The notes beneath the pieces were generated by a model. The model had not been told where the DNA came from, ran no database searches, and saw only the letters and a list, made by a program, of their open reading frames with translations. Positions 7,761 through 16,429 of a stretch of DNA of 64,000 bases are shown here, piece by piece. A program made the translations under genes and the position numbers. Where the stretch lies: NCBI RefSeq assembly GCF_004155535.1, contig NZ_RYUH01000010.1, positions 62,001-126,000 on the forward strand, in the 5' to 3' direction. This stretch comes from Bifidobacterium pseudolongum subsp. globosum. Lineage in GTDB: Bacteria > Actinomycetota > Actinomycetes > Actinomycetales > Bifidobacteriaceae. Positions within the stretch are counted from its first letter, which is position 1. Each line of letters begins with the position of its first letter.

Positions 7761-8558
7761 ATGAGCAAAGCAGTGTACCGCAAGAGTCGGGCTTTCGCCC
7801 CGCAAGGGTTCTTTGAATGTGAAGGCAGGGGTTTGGAATGGCTTGGTGAAGCGCAATCCCAAGGTGGTCCGCGCGTGGTCAAGGTCTTCGATTGGGGCAA
7901 TGACTATCTGGATATCGAACGCGTCTCCCCTTGTTCCCCCACAGCTGACGCCGCCTACCGGTTCGGTGCGGAACTCGCCCATATGCATGACGCCGGCGCC
8001 CCGTATTTCGGCTCCGCCCCGGCGGGATACGACGGCACCTGCTACTTCGGGCCGCTGCAGGATCCAGTGCCGATGGACACCGGCACATGGACCGAACCCG
8101 CCACATACTTGGCGGAAGGCCGCTTGCGCCCCATGGTGCAACTCGGCATCGAACGCGGTTCACTGCGCGAGTCGGACATGGACCTCACCCAGCGCGTCAT
8201 CGACGTACTACCCGAACTGCTGGGACGTGCGTCAGGCGACCGTCCTGCACGTGTGCATGGAGACCTGTGGAGCGGCAATGTGATGTGGACCAACGACACC
8301 GGTGACACACAGGCCGTGCTGATCGATCCAGCGGCACATGGCGGCCACCGTGAGGAGGATCTGGCGATGCTGCATCTCTTCGGCATGTCATACCTGACCG
8401 AGATCACCGAAGGCTACCAGTCGGTGCACCCGTTGAAGGCCGGATATCAGGAACGCATCACGCTATGGCAGCTGTACCCCATCGCAGGCCATTGCGTGTT
8501 CTTCGGCGGTGGCTATGTGAGCGAATACCGCCAGATGTGCCGCTCGCTGCTCGGCTGA
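7761..8558 (+). CDS. Fructosamine kinase / aminoglycoside phosphotransferase-fold protein
   Basis: The 265-residue cytosolic protein has the kinase catalytic loop VHGDLWSGNVMW (about residues 166-177) and the metal-binding LIDPAAHGGHREEDLAML that mark the fructosamine kinase family (deglycating kinases of Amadori products). In bacteria the true substrate may be another ketosamine or sugar. The ATG at 7761 follows AAGGAG at 5-6 bases; the frame continues upstream but without a ribosome site. Divergent from uppP, it ends before a hairpin terminator at 8572. Family assignment is firm; substrate is inferred. Confidence 0.87.
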   Translation: MSKAVYRKSRAFAPQGFFECEGRGLEWLGEAQSQGGPRVVKVFDWGNDYLDIERVSPCSPTADAAYRFGAELAHMHDAGAPYFGSAPAGYDGTCYFGPLQDPVPMDTGTWTEPATYLAEGRLRPMVQLGIERGSLRESDMDLTQRVIDVLPELLGRASGDRPARVHGDLWSGNVMWTNDTGDTQAVLIDPAAHGGHREEDLAMLHLFGMSYLTEITEGYQSVHPLKAGYQERITLWQLYPIAGHCVFFGGGYVSEYRQMCRSLLG

Positions 8559-8571
8559 ACCATATATACAC

Positions 8572-8617
8572 AACAGTGGCCGTGGTCTCGGGCGATACCG
8601 AAACCACGGCCACTGTT
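8572..8617. terminator. Bidirectional hairpin terminator (20-bp arms, one mismatch)
   Basis: Arms 8572-8591 and 8598-8617 pair with a single C-A mismatch and a 6-base loop. It lies between the converging genes ending at 8558 and 8657. Confidence 0.82.
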
Positions 8618-8656
8618 ATGCGCGGATACCGGCGGTCACCGGCGCCGGCGCGCGCT

Positions 8657-9808
8657 TCAACCGAGGGCGTCTTTCAGCTTGCTGAAGAATCCCTTCTTCT
8701 GCGGCGCCGCCGGCTTGGAATTCTGCGAGACGGTCGACGCCTTGGCGTCATGCAGCTGCGCGAACTCGCCGATGAGCTCCCGTTCGCGGTCATTGAGCTT
8801 GGTGGGGATCAGCACGTTGATGTGCACCACCAGATCACCGCGCTCGCCCTTGCTTTGCAGATGCGTGACGCCCAGACCGTCGAGCGTGATCGTTTCCTCG
8901 GGCTGGCAGCCCGCCGGCACCTCCAGCTGGCGGTCACCGTCGAACGTGCTGACGTCGATGGTGTGCCCCAGCACGGCCCAGCTCATCGGCACCTGGATCC
9001 AGCAATGCAGATTGTCGCCTTCGCGGGAGAACCGCTCGTCCTTGCGCACCCGGATGTCCACGTACAGGTCGCCGGCCTCACCGCCGCATTCGCCGACCTC
9101 GCCTTCGTGCGCGAGGCGGATGCGGGTGCCGGAATCCACGCCTGCGGGCACCGGCACGCCGATCGTGCGCGAAGTCGGCACGCGGCCGTGGCCATGGCAG
9201 ACCGTGCACGGGTGCACGATGATCGTGCCGTGGCCCTCGCAATGTTCGCACGGGGCGGACGTCATCATCTGGCCGAGCATCGTACGCACGACCTTCTGCA
9301 CGAATCCACGGCCGTGGCACACGTCACAGGTGACCGGCGGCTCCTCGTGCTCGGAACCGGTGCCTTCGCAGTTGGCGCAGGTGCCGAGCGTGGAGAACGT
9401 GAGATTCTGCGTGCCGCCGAAGACGACCATCTGCAGGTCCACGGTCAGGGATTCGAGCGTGTCGCGGCCCGGCTGCGCGCGCGGAATCGGCTCGTTTGCC
9501 GCGGCGTCACCGAACGCACCGCCGAAGAACTGGCTGAAGATGTCGCCCATGCCGAACCCGCCATAGCCGCCGAACCCGCCAGCACCGCCATTGGGGTCGT
9601 TGGGGTCCACCCCCGCGTCGTACATCCTGCGCTTGTCCGGATCGGACAGCACTTCGTACGCCGTATTGACCTCTTTGAACTTCTCTTCGAATTCAGGGCC
9701 TGCGATGTCCGGGTGGTATTTGCGGCTCATCTTGCGGTAGGCGCGTTTGATGTCCTCTTCGCTGGCCGTGCGCTCCACGCCCAGGGTCTCGTAGTAGTCA
9801 GCAGCCAA
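8657..9808 (-). CDS. dnaJ: Molecular chaperone DnaJ (DnaJ2)
   Basis: The 383-residue Hsp70 co-chaperone has, in order, a J domain (residues 1-70 with the HPD tripeptide in KYHPDIAG), a Gly/Phe-rich linker ([16 protein letters not shown], about 73-90), four CxxCxGxG zinc-binding repeats ([32 protein letters not shown], about 144-212) and a C-terminal substrate-binding part. It starts with TTG at 9808, preceded by GAGAGGAA. It lies 69 bp downstream of hrcA on the same strand, and the pair is expected to be cotranscribed from the CIRCE-controlled promoter. Confidence 0.96.
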   Translation of the reverse strand: MAADYYETLGVERTASEEDIKRAYRKMSRKYHPDIAGPEFEEKFKEVNTAYEVLSDPDKRRMYDAGVDPNDPNGGAGGFGGYGGFGMGDIFSQFFGGAFGDAAANEPIPRAQPGRDTLESLTVDLQMVVFGGTQNLTFSTLGTCANCEGTGSEHEEPPVTCDVCHGRGFVQKVVRTMLGQMMTSAPCEHCEGHGTIIVHPCTVCHGHGRVPTSRTIGVPVPAGVDSGTRIRLAHEGEVGECGGEAGDLYVDIRVRKDERFSREGDNLHCWIQVPMSWAVLGHTIDVSTFDGDRQLEVPAGCQPEETITLDGLGVTHLQSKGERGDLVVHINVLIPTKLNDRERELIGEFAQLHDAKASTVSQNSKPAAPQKKGFFSKLKDALG

Positions 9809-9877
9809 TGGCGTTGTTCCTCTCGGTTAGCTTCGGTAATGGTCGATGTCTTGATGATACGGCGCACGTATGGCGTA

Positions 9878-10963
9878 TCAGCGGGTGATTTCCATGTCGT
9901 TGTTCGAGACCAGTGCGGTGAGGTATCTGGCCACTGCGTGCACGGCGGCCATCGCGATCTCATAATTCATGTGCGTCGGGCCGATGGATCCCACAAATGC
10001 AATGGGCTCCTGCCCCGTCTTGTCCACGGCATCCGGGCCGCCGTATGGCGTCGTCCTGCCGTATCCGCCCGAGACGACGGCCGCGTGGGCCAGATCGGGA
10101 TTGTTGGTTTCCGATCCAATGGCCACGCCCACGCCGTTGGCATCGCCCGCAGTGCTCAGCTGGCTCATGAGATGCATGAGCACGGCGCGTTCCTCGAGCG
10201 CATCGAACAGCGGGGCCAGATCCTGTGCGGAGTCATGTTGGTGCGCGAGGGTGGACACGCCCGCCACGAACAGCTCGTTCGTGCGTTCCTCGTCCGCCAT
10301 CGTCTCGAACGCGTCCGCAAGCCGGTTCGGCAGTCCTTCCAGATCCGCATGCGTCTCATCTGCGTGCATCGCGCGGATTGTGCGCGCCGCACGCCGCAGT
10401 GTCTGCGTGCTGCAGCGGGCGTTGACGGCGTCGCAGAATTCCTGCAGATGCCGTCCGTCGGGCAGGTGCGGCACGGTGAGGATATGCTGGGCCACACGGC
10501 CGGTGTCGGTCACCACAACGGCGAGCAGTGAGGTCGATGAGACGGCGATGACCTCCAGATGCCACAAGCGCGCCTTCGACAGCGCCGGCGAGGCCACCAC
10601 GGCCACTTGGCCGGTGAACCGGGCGAGCAGTCTGGCGGACCGCTGCAGTGCGTCCTGCAGGTTCACGGAACCGTCGAGCAATGCGCGGATGGCTTCGCGC
10701 TGCGGCTCGGTCAATGGCACCAGTTGGGACAGGGAATCCACAAAGTACCGGTACCCACGTTCGGTCGGCACACGGCCGGCGGATGTGTGCGGTTGGGTCA
10801 GGAACCCCTCGTCTTCCAACGCGGCCATGTCTTTGCGGATCGTGGCCGAACTCACCTTGAGGTTGTGCCGTGCGATGAGCGCCGACGAGCCCACCGGCTC
10901 CTGCGAACGGATGTAATCTTCGACGACGGCGCGCAACACCTGCATGCGACGTGTCTGGGTCAT
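9878..10963 (-). CDS. hrcA: Heat-inducible transcription repressor HrcA
   Basis: The 361-residue repressor binds CIRCE and shuts off heat-shock operons. It has an N-terminal winged helix (VGSSALIARHNLKVSSATIRKDMAALEDEGFLTQPHTSAGRVPTERGYRYFVD, here given as segments around residues 24-78), then a GAF-like and a C-terminal inserted dimerisation domain. The Shine-Dalgarno AAAGGAGG ends one base before an upstream ATG (10969), leaving the second ATG at 10963 with a normal 7-base gap, so I prefer 10963. It is the first gene of an hrcA-dnaJ operon and should be autoregulated through the CIRCE about 95 bp upstream. Residues 240-320 look longer and more polar than in Bacillus HrcA. Confidence 0.95.
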   Translation of the reverse strand: MTQTRRMQVLRAVVEDYIRSQEPVGSSALIARHNLKVSSATIRKDMAALEDEGFLTQPHTSAGRVPTERGYRYFVDSLSQLVPLTEPQREAIRALLDGSVNLQDALQRSARLLARFTGQVAVVASPALSKARLWHLEVIAVSSTSLLAVVVTDTGRVAQHILTVPHLPDGRHLQEFCDAVNARCSTQTLRRAARTIRAMHADETHADLEGLPNRLADAFETMADEERTNELFVAGVSTLAHQHDSAQDLAPLFDALEERAVLMHLMSQLSTAGDANGVGVAIGSETNNPDLAHAAVVSGGYGRTTPYGGPDAVDKTGQEPIAFVGSIGPTHMNYEIAMAAVHAVARYLTALVSNNDMEITR

Positions 10964-11058
10964 CGCCATGCCTCCTTTGCTTTATGTGCTGTGTTCTGCG
11001 TGTCGTGCGAATCGAATAGCGCGGCGCGCGCGTAAACGATGGTCTTTTCGATATTGTA

Positions 11059-11085
11059 TGAGCACTCTTGGTCATGGAGTGCTAG
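11059..11085 (-). promoter_or_regulatory. CIRCE operator upstream of hrcA-dnaJ
   Basis: AGCACTC (11061-11067), nine spacer bases and GAGTGCT (11077-11083) match the HrcA target TTAGCACTC-N9-GAGTGCTAA in the core 7+7 bases. On the minus strand a TACAAT hexamer (11057-11052) lies just downstream and may be the -10, so HrcA bound here would block the hrcA-dnaJ promoter. Confidence 0.93.
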
Positions 11086-11306
11086 TTATAGCGATGGGAG
11101 AACTTTTCCCGACAGGCCCTTCATGGGCCTGTACGCTTGAGCCCCAACGCCGGCCGCGGTGCCAAGACGCGCGCGAACGCGACGAAACCGCGCCATGAAG
11201 TCGGTTATGGCGGTTAGTATGAAAAGGCAATGTGAAGGGCGTCGGTGGTCCGGCAAACAGCCGGGCTCCCCCCTGCCCGAAGTATTGGAAGGAAAGTAGA
11301 TCACCT

Positions 11307-13403
11307 ATGACCGATAACACCTGGTCTGAACTGGACGAGCGCGCCATCAAGATGGCGAAGGTCCTCTCCGCTGACGCCGTGCAGAAGGCGGGCTCCGGAC
11401 ACCCCGGCTCCCCGATTTCGCTGGCTCCGATCGCCTACACCCTGTATCAGCGTTTCATCAAGCACGATCCGAGCGACCCGAACTGGGCCGGCCGTGACCG
11501 TTTCATCCTCTCCGGCGGCCATGCGTCGCTCACCCAGTACGTGCAGCTGTACTTCTCGGGCTATGGCCTGACGCTGGACGACCTCAAGTACTTCCGTGGT
11601 GGCAAGGACACCCGTACCCCGGGCCATCCTGAAGTCGGCCTGACCCCGGGCATCGAGATGACCACCGGCCCGCTGGGCCAGGGCCTCGCCTCCGCCGTCG
11701 GTTTCGCCTATGGCCAGCGTTTCGAGCGCGGCCTGCTCGACCCCGACACCGAGGCCGGCAAGTCCCCGTTCGACCACAAGGTGTGGGTCATCTGCGGTGA
11801 AGGCGACGTCGAGGAAGGCGTCTCCTCCGAGGCGTCCTCGCTCGCCGGCAACCAGGAGCTCGGCAACCTGTTCGTCATCTTCGACGCCAATCACATCCAG
11901 ATTGAAGGCGAGACCAAGATCGCGTTCGCCGAGGACGTGCTCAAGCGCTACGAGGCCTACGGCTGGTACACCGACGAGATCAGCTTCATCCAGCCCGACG
12001 GCTCCTACAAGGAAGACATCGAAGGCCTGACCAAGGTCCTCGAGAAGGCCGAGCAGGTCACCGACCGCCCGCACTTCATCAAGGTCGACACGCTCATCGC
12101 ATGGCCGACCCCGGGCAAGACCAACGATCCGTCCTCGCACGGTTCGGCCCTCGGCGATGAGGCCGTGGCGGCCCTCAAGAAGGTGCTCGGCTTCGATCCG
12201 GCCAAGACCTTCGAGATCGACGAAGAGGCCCTCGCCCACGCCCGTGAGGTCGCCCAGCGCGGCGCCCAGGCCCATGCGGAATGGGATGAGGCCCTCGCCC
12301 AGTGGCGCGGCGCCAATCCGGACAAGGCCGCCCTGTACGACCGCATCAAGGCCGGCGAGCTCCCTGAGGACTTCGACAAGGCCATCGACGATTTGGAGGC
12401 GACGTTCGAAGTCGGATCCAAGGTCGCCACCCGCAAGGCTTCCGGCGCCGCGCTCAACGCGGTCGCCGCCGTGATGCCGGAACTGTGGGGCGGCTCCGCC
12501 GACCTCGGTGGTTCCAACAACACCAACATCAAGGGCGCGCAGTCCTTCGCCCCGGCGAAGTACGCCACCACCCAGTGGCCGAACTGCTCCATCTACGGCC
12601 GTCAGCTGCACTTCGGCGTGCGTGAGTTCGCCTCGGGCTGCATCACCAACGGCATCCTGCTCGGCTCCGACACCCGCCCGTTCTCCGGCACCTTCTTCCA
12701 GTTCGCCGATTACGAGCGTGCCGCCGTGCGTCTGGCCGCCCTCATGGAGATCCCGAACCTCTTCATCTGGACCCACGATTCCGTGGCTCTGGGCGAAGAC
12801 GGCCCGACCCACCAGCCGATCGAGCACCTCGATTCGTTCCGCGCCATCCCGCAGTTCGAAGTCGTGCGCCCGGCCGACGAATGGGAGACCGCCGAAGCCT
12901 ACCGCGCGTTTTTCGAGAAGGACAACACGCTGCCGGCAGCCCTCGTGCTGACCCGCCAGGGCGTGCCGACCCTCGCCGAGACCGCGGCCAAGGCCAAGGA
13001 AGGCGTCAAGAAGGGTGGCTACATCCTCGTCGACACCGAAGGCGATCCGGACGTGATCATCATGGCCACCGGTTCCGAAGTCCAGTGGGCTGTCGAAGCC
13101 GCCAAGAAGCTGGCCGATGAGGGCGTCAAGGCCCGCGTCGTGTCCATGGTCTGCATGGAATGGTTCGAGGATCAGGACGAGGACTACAAGGAGTCCGTCC
13201 TGCCGGCTTCCGTCAAGGCCCGCGTCTCCGTCGAAGCTGGTCTGGCCCAGCCGTGGTACAAGTACCTCGGCACCTATGGCAAGCCGGTCTCGATCGAGCA
13301 GTTCGGCCTGCAGGGCGACGGCACCCAGAACATGATCGATCTGGGCATCACCGCCGAGCACGTGGTGGAAGCCGCCAAGGCCTCCATCGAAGCTGCGCGC
13401 TGA
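11307..13403 (+). CDS. tkt: Transketolase
   Basis: The 698-residue thiamine-diphosphate enzyme moves two-carbon units between sugar phosphates; in bifidobacteria it works with transaldolase to rearrange fructose-6-P and glyceraldehyde-3-P into pentose and tetrose phosphates for phosphoketolase. Visible marks are SGGHASLTQYVQL, the TPP/Mg motif starting GEGDVEEGVSSEAS with the downstream N (DANHIQIEGE, about residues 165-200), and the pyrimidine-domain block around residues 470-500 (FSGTFFQFADYERAAVR). Codon use is strongly biased to C/G-ending codons, as expected for a highly expressed gene. GGAAGGAAAG lies about 10 bases before the ATG. It is directly followed by tal with two hairpins in between. 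Confidence 0.97.
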   Translation: MTDNTWSELDERAIKMAKVLSADAVQKAGSGHPGSPISLAPIAYTLYQRFIKHDPSDPNWAGRDRFILSGGHASLTQYVQLYFSGYGLTLDDLKYFRGGKDTRTPGHPEVGLTPGIEMTTGPLGQGLASAVGFAYGQRFERGLLDPDTEAGKSPFDHKVWVICGEGDVEEGVSSEASSLAGNQELGNLFVIFDANHIQIEGETKIAFAEDVLKRYEAYGWYTDEISFIQPDGSYKEDIEGLTKVLEKAEQVTDRPHFIKVDTLIAWPTPGKTNDPSSHGSALGDEAVAALKKVLGFDPAKTFEIDEEALAHAREVAQRGAQAHAEWDEALAQWRGANPDKAALYDRIKAGELPEDFDKAIDDLEATFEVGSKVATRKASGAALNAVAAVMPELWGGSADLGGSNNTNIKGAQSFAPAKYATTQWPNCSIYGRQLHFGVREFASGCITNGILLGSDTRPFSGTFFQFADYERAAVRLAALMEIPNLFIWTHDSVALGEDGPTHQPIEHLDSFRAIPQFEVVRPADEWETAEAYRAFFEKDNTLPAALVLTRQGVPTLAETAAKAKEGVKKGGYILVDTEGDPDVIIMATGSEVQWAVEAAKKLADEGVKARVVSMVCMEWFEDQDEDYKESVLPASVKARVSVEAGLAQPWYKYLGTYGKPVSIEQFGLQGDGTQNMIDLGITAEHVVEAAKASIEAAR

Positions 13404-13416
13404 ACCACAGCTGTAC

Positions 13417-13440
13417 GGGAGGGGCTGCAAGGCCCCTCCC
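13417..13440 (+). terminator. Hairpin terminator after tkt
   Basis: GGGAGGGGC pairs with GCCCCTCCC (loop TGCAAG), followed by CTTT. It begins 14 bases after the tkt stop codon, so tal transcription from the tkt promoter should be reduced, not necessarily abolished. Confidence 0.75.
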
Positions 13441-13441
13441 C

Positions 13442-13469
13442 TTTGCCCATGGCCAATTCCATGGGCAAA
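13442..13469. promoter_or_regulatory. Second 11-bp perfect hairpin in the tkt-tal gap
   Basis: TTTGCCCATGG and CCATGGGCAAA (13442-13452, 13459-13469) pair exactly around CCAATT. It lies 40 bases before the tal start and just 2 bases after the tkt terminator. It could protect the 5' end of tal mRNA or be an operator; nothing decides between these. Confidence 0.6.
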
Positions 13470-13508
13470 CCCTCAAGATTTCATCCAACAAACAGTAGGA
13501 GAAAACAA

Positions 13509-14615
13509 ATGACTGCATCCACTCAGGCAATTTCGGACGCCGGCGTGTCGATCTGGCTGGACGACCTGTCCCGCACCCGCATCGAGTCGGGCAACCTCGA
13601 AGAGCTCATCAAGAACGACAACGTGGTTGGCGTCACCACCAACCCGTCCATCTTCCAGAAGGCCCTGAGCCAGGTCGGCCCGTACGACGCACAGCTCAAG
13701 GAACTCGGCAAGGTCGACGTTGAGACCGCCATCCGCGAGCTCACCACCACCGACGTGCGCAACGCCTGCGACATCTTCAAGCCGGTCGCCGAGACTTCCG
13801 ACTATGTGAACGGCCGCGTGTCCATCGAAGTCGACCCGCGTCTGGCCCACGAGACCGAAGCCACCGAGAAGCAGGCTGAGGAACTCTGGGAGAAGGTCGA
13901 CCGCAAGAACGCGATGATCAAGATTCCGGCGACCCTCGAAGGCCTTCCGGCGATCACCGCCACCCTGGCCAAGGGCATCTCCGTGAACGTCACCCTGATC
14001 TTCTCGCTCGAGCGTTACGAGCAGGTCATCGACGCCTTCATCGAGGGCATTGCCCAGGCCGCCGCCAACGGCCACGACCTGGAGCACATCGCTTCCGTCG
14101 CTTCGTTCTTCGTCTCCCGCGTGGACACCGCTGTCGACAAGCAGCTTGAGGAGATCGGCTCCCTCGAGGCCAAGGGCCTCATGGGCAAGGCCGCTGTGGC
14201 TAACGCCCGACTCGCCTACGAACTCTTCGAGAAGAAGTTCGCCGAGGATTCCCGCTGGGCCGAGCTCGAAGCCAAGGGCGCCAAGAAGCAGCGTCCGCTG
14301 TGGGCCTCCACCGGCACCAAGAACGCCGCTTACTCCGACACCAAGTACGTGGACGAGCTCGTGGCCAAGGACGTCGTCAACACGATGCCTGAGAAGACCC
14401 TGCTCGCTGTCGCAGACCACGGCGACGCCACGCTGGGCATCGTCTCCGGCAACTACGACGAAGCGCACGACATCATGAACGACCTCGCCGAAGTCGGCGT
14501 GAACTTCAAGGATGTCACCGACAAGCTTGAGGCTGACGGCGTCGCCGCCTTCATCAAGTCCTGGGACTCCGTGCTCTCCGACGTGCAGGCCGGCATCGAC
14601 CGCGTCAACGGCTGA
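13509..14615 (+). CDS. tal: Transaldolase
   Basis: The 368-residue enzyme transfers the dihydroxyacetone unit from fructose-6-P to erythrose-4-P. It has the actinobacterial-type N-terminus (SIWLDDLSRTRIESGNL, GVTTNPSIFQKAL), the Schiff-base lysine region KNAMIKIPATLEGLPAI (about residues 133-149) and TLIFSLERYEQV. The start follows TAGGAGAAAA at normal distance. Together with tkt it supplies the bifid shunt. Codon bias is as strong as in tkt, suggesting high expression. A 12-14 bp hairpin terminator follows. Confidence 0.97.
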   Translation: MTASTQAISDAGVSIWLDDLSRTRIESGNLEELIKNDNVVGVTTNPSIFQKALSQVGPYDAQLKELGKVDVETAIRELTTTDVRNACDIFKPVAETSDYVNGRVSIEVDPRLAHETEATEKQAEELWEKVDRKNAMIKIPATLEGLPAITATLAKGISVNVTLIFSLERYEQVIDAFIEGIAQAAANGHDLEHIASVASFFVSRVDTAVDKQLEEIGSLEAKGLMGKAAVANARLAYELFEKKFAEDSRWAELEAKGAKKQRPLWASTGTKNAAYSDTKYVDELVAKDVVNTMPEKTLLAVADHGDATLGIVSGNYDEAHDIMNDLAEVGVNFKDVTDKLEADGVAAFIKSWDSVLSDVQAGIDRVNG

Positions 14616-14650
14616 AACCATTCGGATTCATTGAATCCTAGATAGTCCTC

Positions 14651-14679
14651 AAGGGGACCGGCATCATGCCGGTCCCCTT
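14651..14679 (+). terminator. Intrinsic terminator after tal
   Basis: AAGGGGACCGGC pairs with GCCGGTCCCCTT, followed by TCTT. The next gene converges on it, so it may act in both directions. Confidence 0.85.
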
Positions 14680-14701
14680 TCTTGATGCTGACGCAGTGTG
14701 G

Positions 14702-15865
14702 TCAGTCGTTGTGCAGCGTTTCGAGGAACGCGTCGATGCGCGCACACGCCTCTTTAATGTCTTCCATGCTCGTCGCATAGGATATGCGCACAAAGCCCTC
14801 GCCGGACTCACCGAACGCGGTGCCCGGCACAATCGCGACCTTCTGCTCTTCGAGCAGCCGTACGCAGAATTCGTCGGATGACAACCCTGATGACGTGATG
14901 TTCGCGAACACATAGAATGTGCCGTTCGGCACATTGGTCGTCAATCCCATGCGGTTCAGACGCGCGCAGATGAGATTGCGGCGCGCCTCGTATTCCTTGC
15001 TCATGCCCGCGATGTCCGGCATGCCGTGTTCGAGTGCCTCAATCGCCGCGTATTGCGCTGCGGTGGGCGCTGACATGATGACGAACTGGTGCACCTTCGT
15101 CAGCTGTTCGCTCAACTCAGGATTGCTCAACAGGTAGCCAAGGCGCCAACCGGTCATGGCGAATGCCTTCGAGAAGCCATTGATCACGAGCACTTGGTCT
15201 CGAATCTCGTCGAAGCTTGCAGGGGAGCAGAACTCCCCTGCGAACACGAGTTCGGAATAGATCTCGTCGGAGATGATGTAGATGCCGGATTCCTTGAGGA
15301 TCGGGACCAATCGGGCATAGTCCTCACGGGTCATCACGCCCCCGGTCGGATTCGATGGGAAGTTGACGATGATCGCTTTCGTCTTCTCGGTGATCGCACG
15401 CTCGAGGTCTTCGGGCAGGAGCTTGAAATCGTGCTCCTGGGTCAGCGGAATGCGCACTGGCACGCCGCCGGCCATGAGGATCGCGGGCTCGTAGGCCACA
15501 TAGTTCGGGTCGAGCACAATCACTTCGTCGCCGGGGTTGATCAGCGTGCGGCAGCACAGGTCGACGGCTTCCGAGCCACCCACGGTGACAAGGATCTCCG
15601 AGTCGGGGTCATACGCGATGCCGTAGCGGTTGCGGTAATAGTTCGCGATCTGCCTGCGCAACGCGATCAGGCCACGGTTCGCCGTGTAGTGGGTGTGTCC
15701 CTCCTCAAAGGATTCCACCGCTTTCGCGCTGATATGCCATGGGGTGTCGAAATCAGGCTCGCCGACGCCGAGCGAGATGACGCCCTCCATCGCGTTCGCC
15801 AGATCGAAGTATTTGCGGATGCCACTGGGTTTAAGGTGTTCGATGGTCCGGTTGATGGATTTCAT
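14702..15865 (-). CDS. Class I/II PLP-dependent aminotransferase
   Basis: The 387-residue fold-type I enzyme shows LGVGEPDFDTP near the N-terminus, GGSEAVDL (phosphate site, about residues 96-103), NPTGGVM (about 171-177), the Asp/Tyr pair in SDEIYSELVF, the lysine block NGFSKAFAMTGWRLGY (about 233-248) and the substrate-carboxylate Arg in GFVRISYA. This pattern fits aspartate/aromatic or N-succinyl-diaminopimelate-type aminotransferases of subgroup I-gamma; the substrate cannot be fixed. Its ATG overlaps the stop of the upstream Lrp-type regulator (TGATG), so translation is coupled and the regulator may respond to its substrate or product. Confidence 0.9.
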   Translation of the reverse strand: MKSINRTIEHLKPSGIRKYFDLANAMEGVISLGVGEPDFDTPWHISAKAVESFEEGHTHYTANRGLIALRRQIANYYRNRYGIAYDPDSEILVTVGGSEAVDLCCRTLINPGDEVIVLDPNYVAYEPAILMAGGVPVRIPLTQEHDFKLLPEDLERAITEKTKAIIVNFPSNPTGGVMTREDYARLVPILKESGIYIISDEIYSELVFAGEFCSPASFDEIRDQVLVINGFSKAFAMTGWRLGYLLSNPELSEQLTKVHQFVIMSAPTAAQYAAIEALEHGMPDIAGMSKEYEARRNLICARLNRMGLTTNVPNGTFYVFANITSSGLSSDEFCVRLLEEQKVAIVPGTAFGESGEGFVRISYATSMEDIKEACARIDAFLETLHND

Positions 15866-16383
15866 CAGTAGCTCACCACCAATCGTCCCTCGCTGTTGGC
15901 CGTGCGGGCCGCGCCGGTGAGCACGCCGGACTGCTTGTACTGCTTGAGCACGAACAGGGTTTTCGTGCTCTGCACATGCTCCATGACGGCGATGCGGTCG
16001 GCCACGAACTGGCACACCTCGAACATCGTGCGCCCTTGGACAAGGCAGATGAAGTCGTTGTCGCCGGTGATCAGATACAGCGAATCGATCTCCGGGTATT
16101 TCGCGAGCAGGGCCGCGGTGTGGTCGTAACCCTGGTCCTTCATCGGCGAGACGTCCACTTCGATGAACGCCATGATGCGCTCGTCGCGCAGCACTTTGTT
16201 GTAGTTGATCACCGTATGGTAGCCGCAGATGATCTTCTGGTCCTCCATGCGGCGTACGGCGTGTGCGACATCCTTGGCGTCTTCGTTGAGGATGTCGGCG
16301 AGGTCCTGCGCGTTGAGCCGGGCGTCGTTCTCGAGCAGTTCGAGGATCGCCTGGTCCTGGCCGCTGATATTCGGTTCCGTCAT
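15865..16383 (-). CDS. Lrp/AsnC-family transcriptional regulator
   Basis: The 172-residue protein has an N-terminal helix-turn-helix (about residues 8-55: DQAILELLENDARLNAQDLADILN, given as the Lrp-type pattern) and a C-terminal RAM/AsnC ligand-binding domain (about 65-145: MAFIEVDVSP, ITGDNDFICLVQG). The family forms octamers and senses amino acids. The gene lies between two aminotransferase genes on the same strand and overlaps the start of the downstream one. An amino-acid-responsive switch for this transamination cluster is a reasonable inference. Confidence 0.92.
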   Translation of the reverse strand: MTEPNISGQDQAILELLENDARLNAQDLADILNEDAKDVAHAVRRMEDQKIICGYHTVINYNKVLRDERIMAFIEVDVSPMKDQGYDHTAALLAKYPEIDSLYLITGDNDFICLVQGRTMFEVCQFVADRIAVMEHVQSTKTLFVLKQYKQSGVLTGAARTANSEGRLVVSY

Positions 16384-16429
16384 GCTGGTGTTCCGATCCT
16401 TGTGGTTGGTATGGCTGCGGTGCCTGCGT

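Noticed and set aside
8465-10531. Long plus-strand open frame opposite dnaJ and hrcA
   Set aside because: It is antisense to two certain genes in GC-rich DNA, has no ribosome site and its protein is Ala/Arg/His-rich without motifs.
11301-14621. Long minus-strand frames opposite tkt and tal
   Set aside because: Mirror frames produced by strong codon bias in highly expressed genes; compositions are Gly/Val/Leu/Asp-rich and without known domains.
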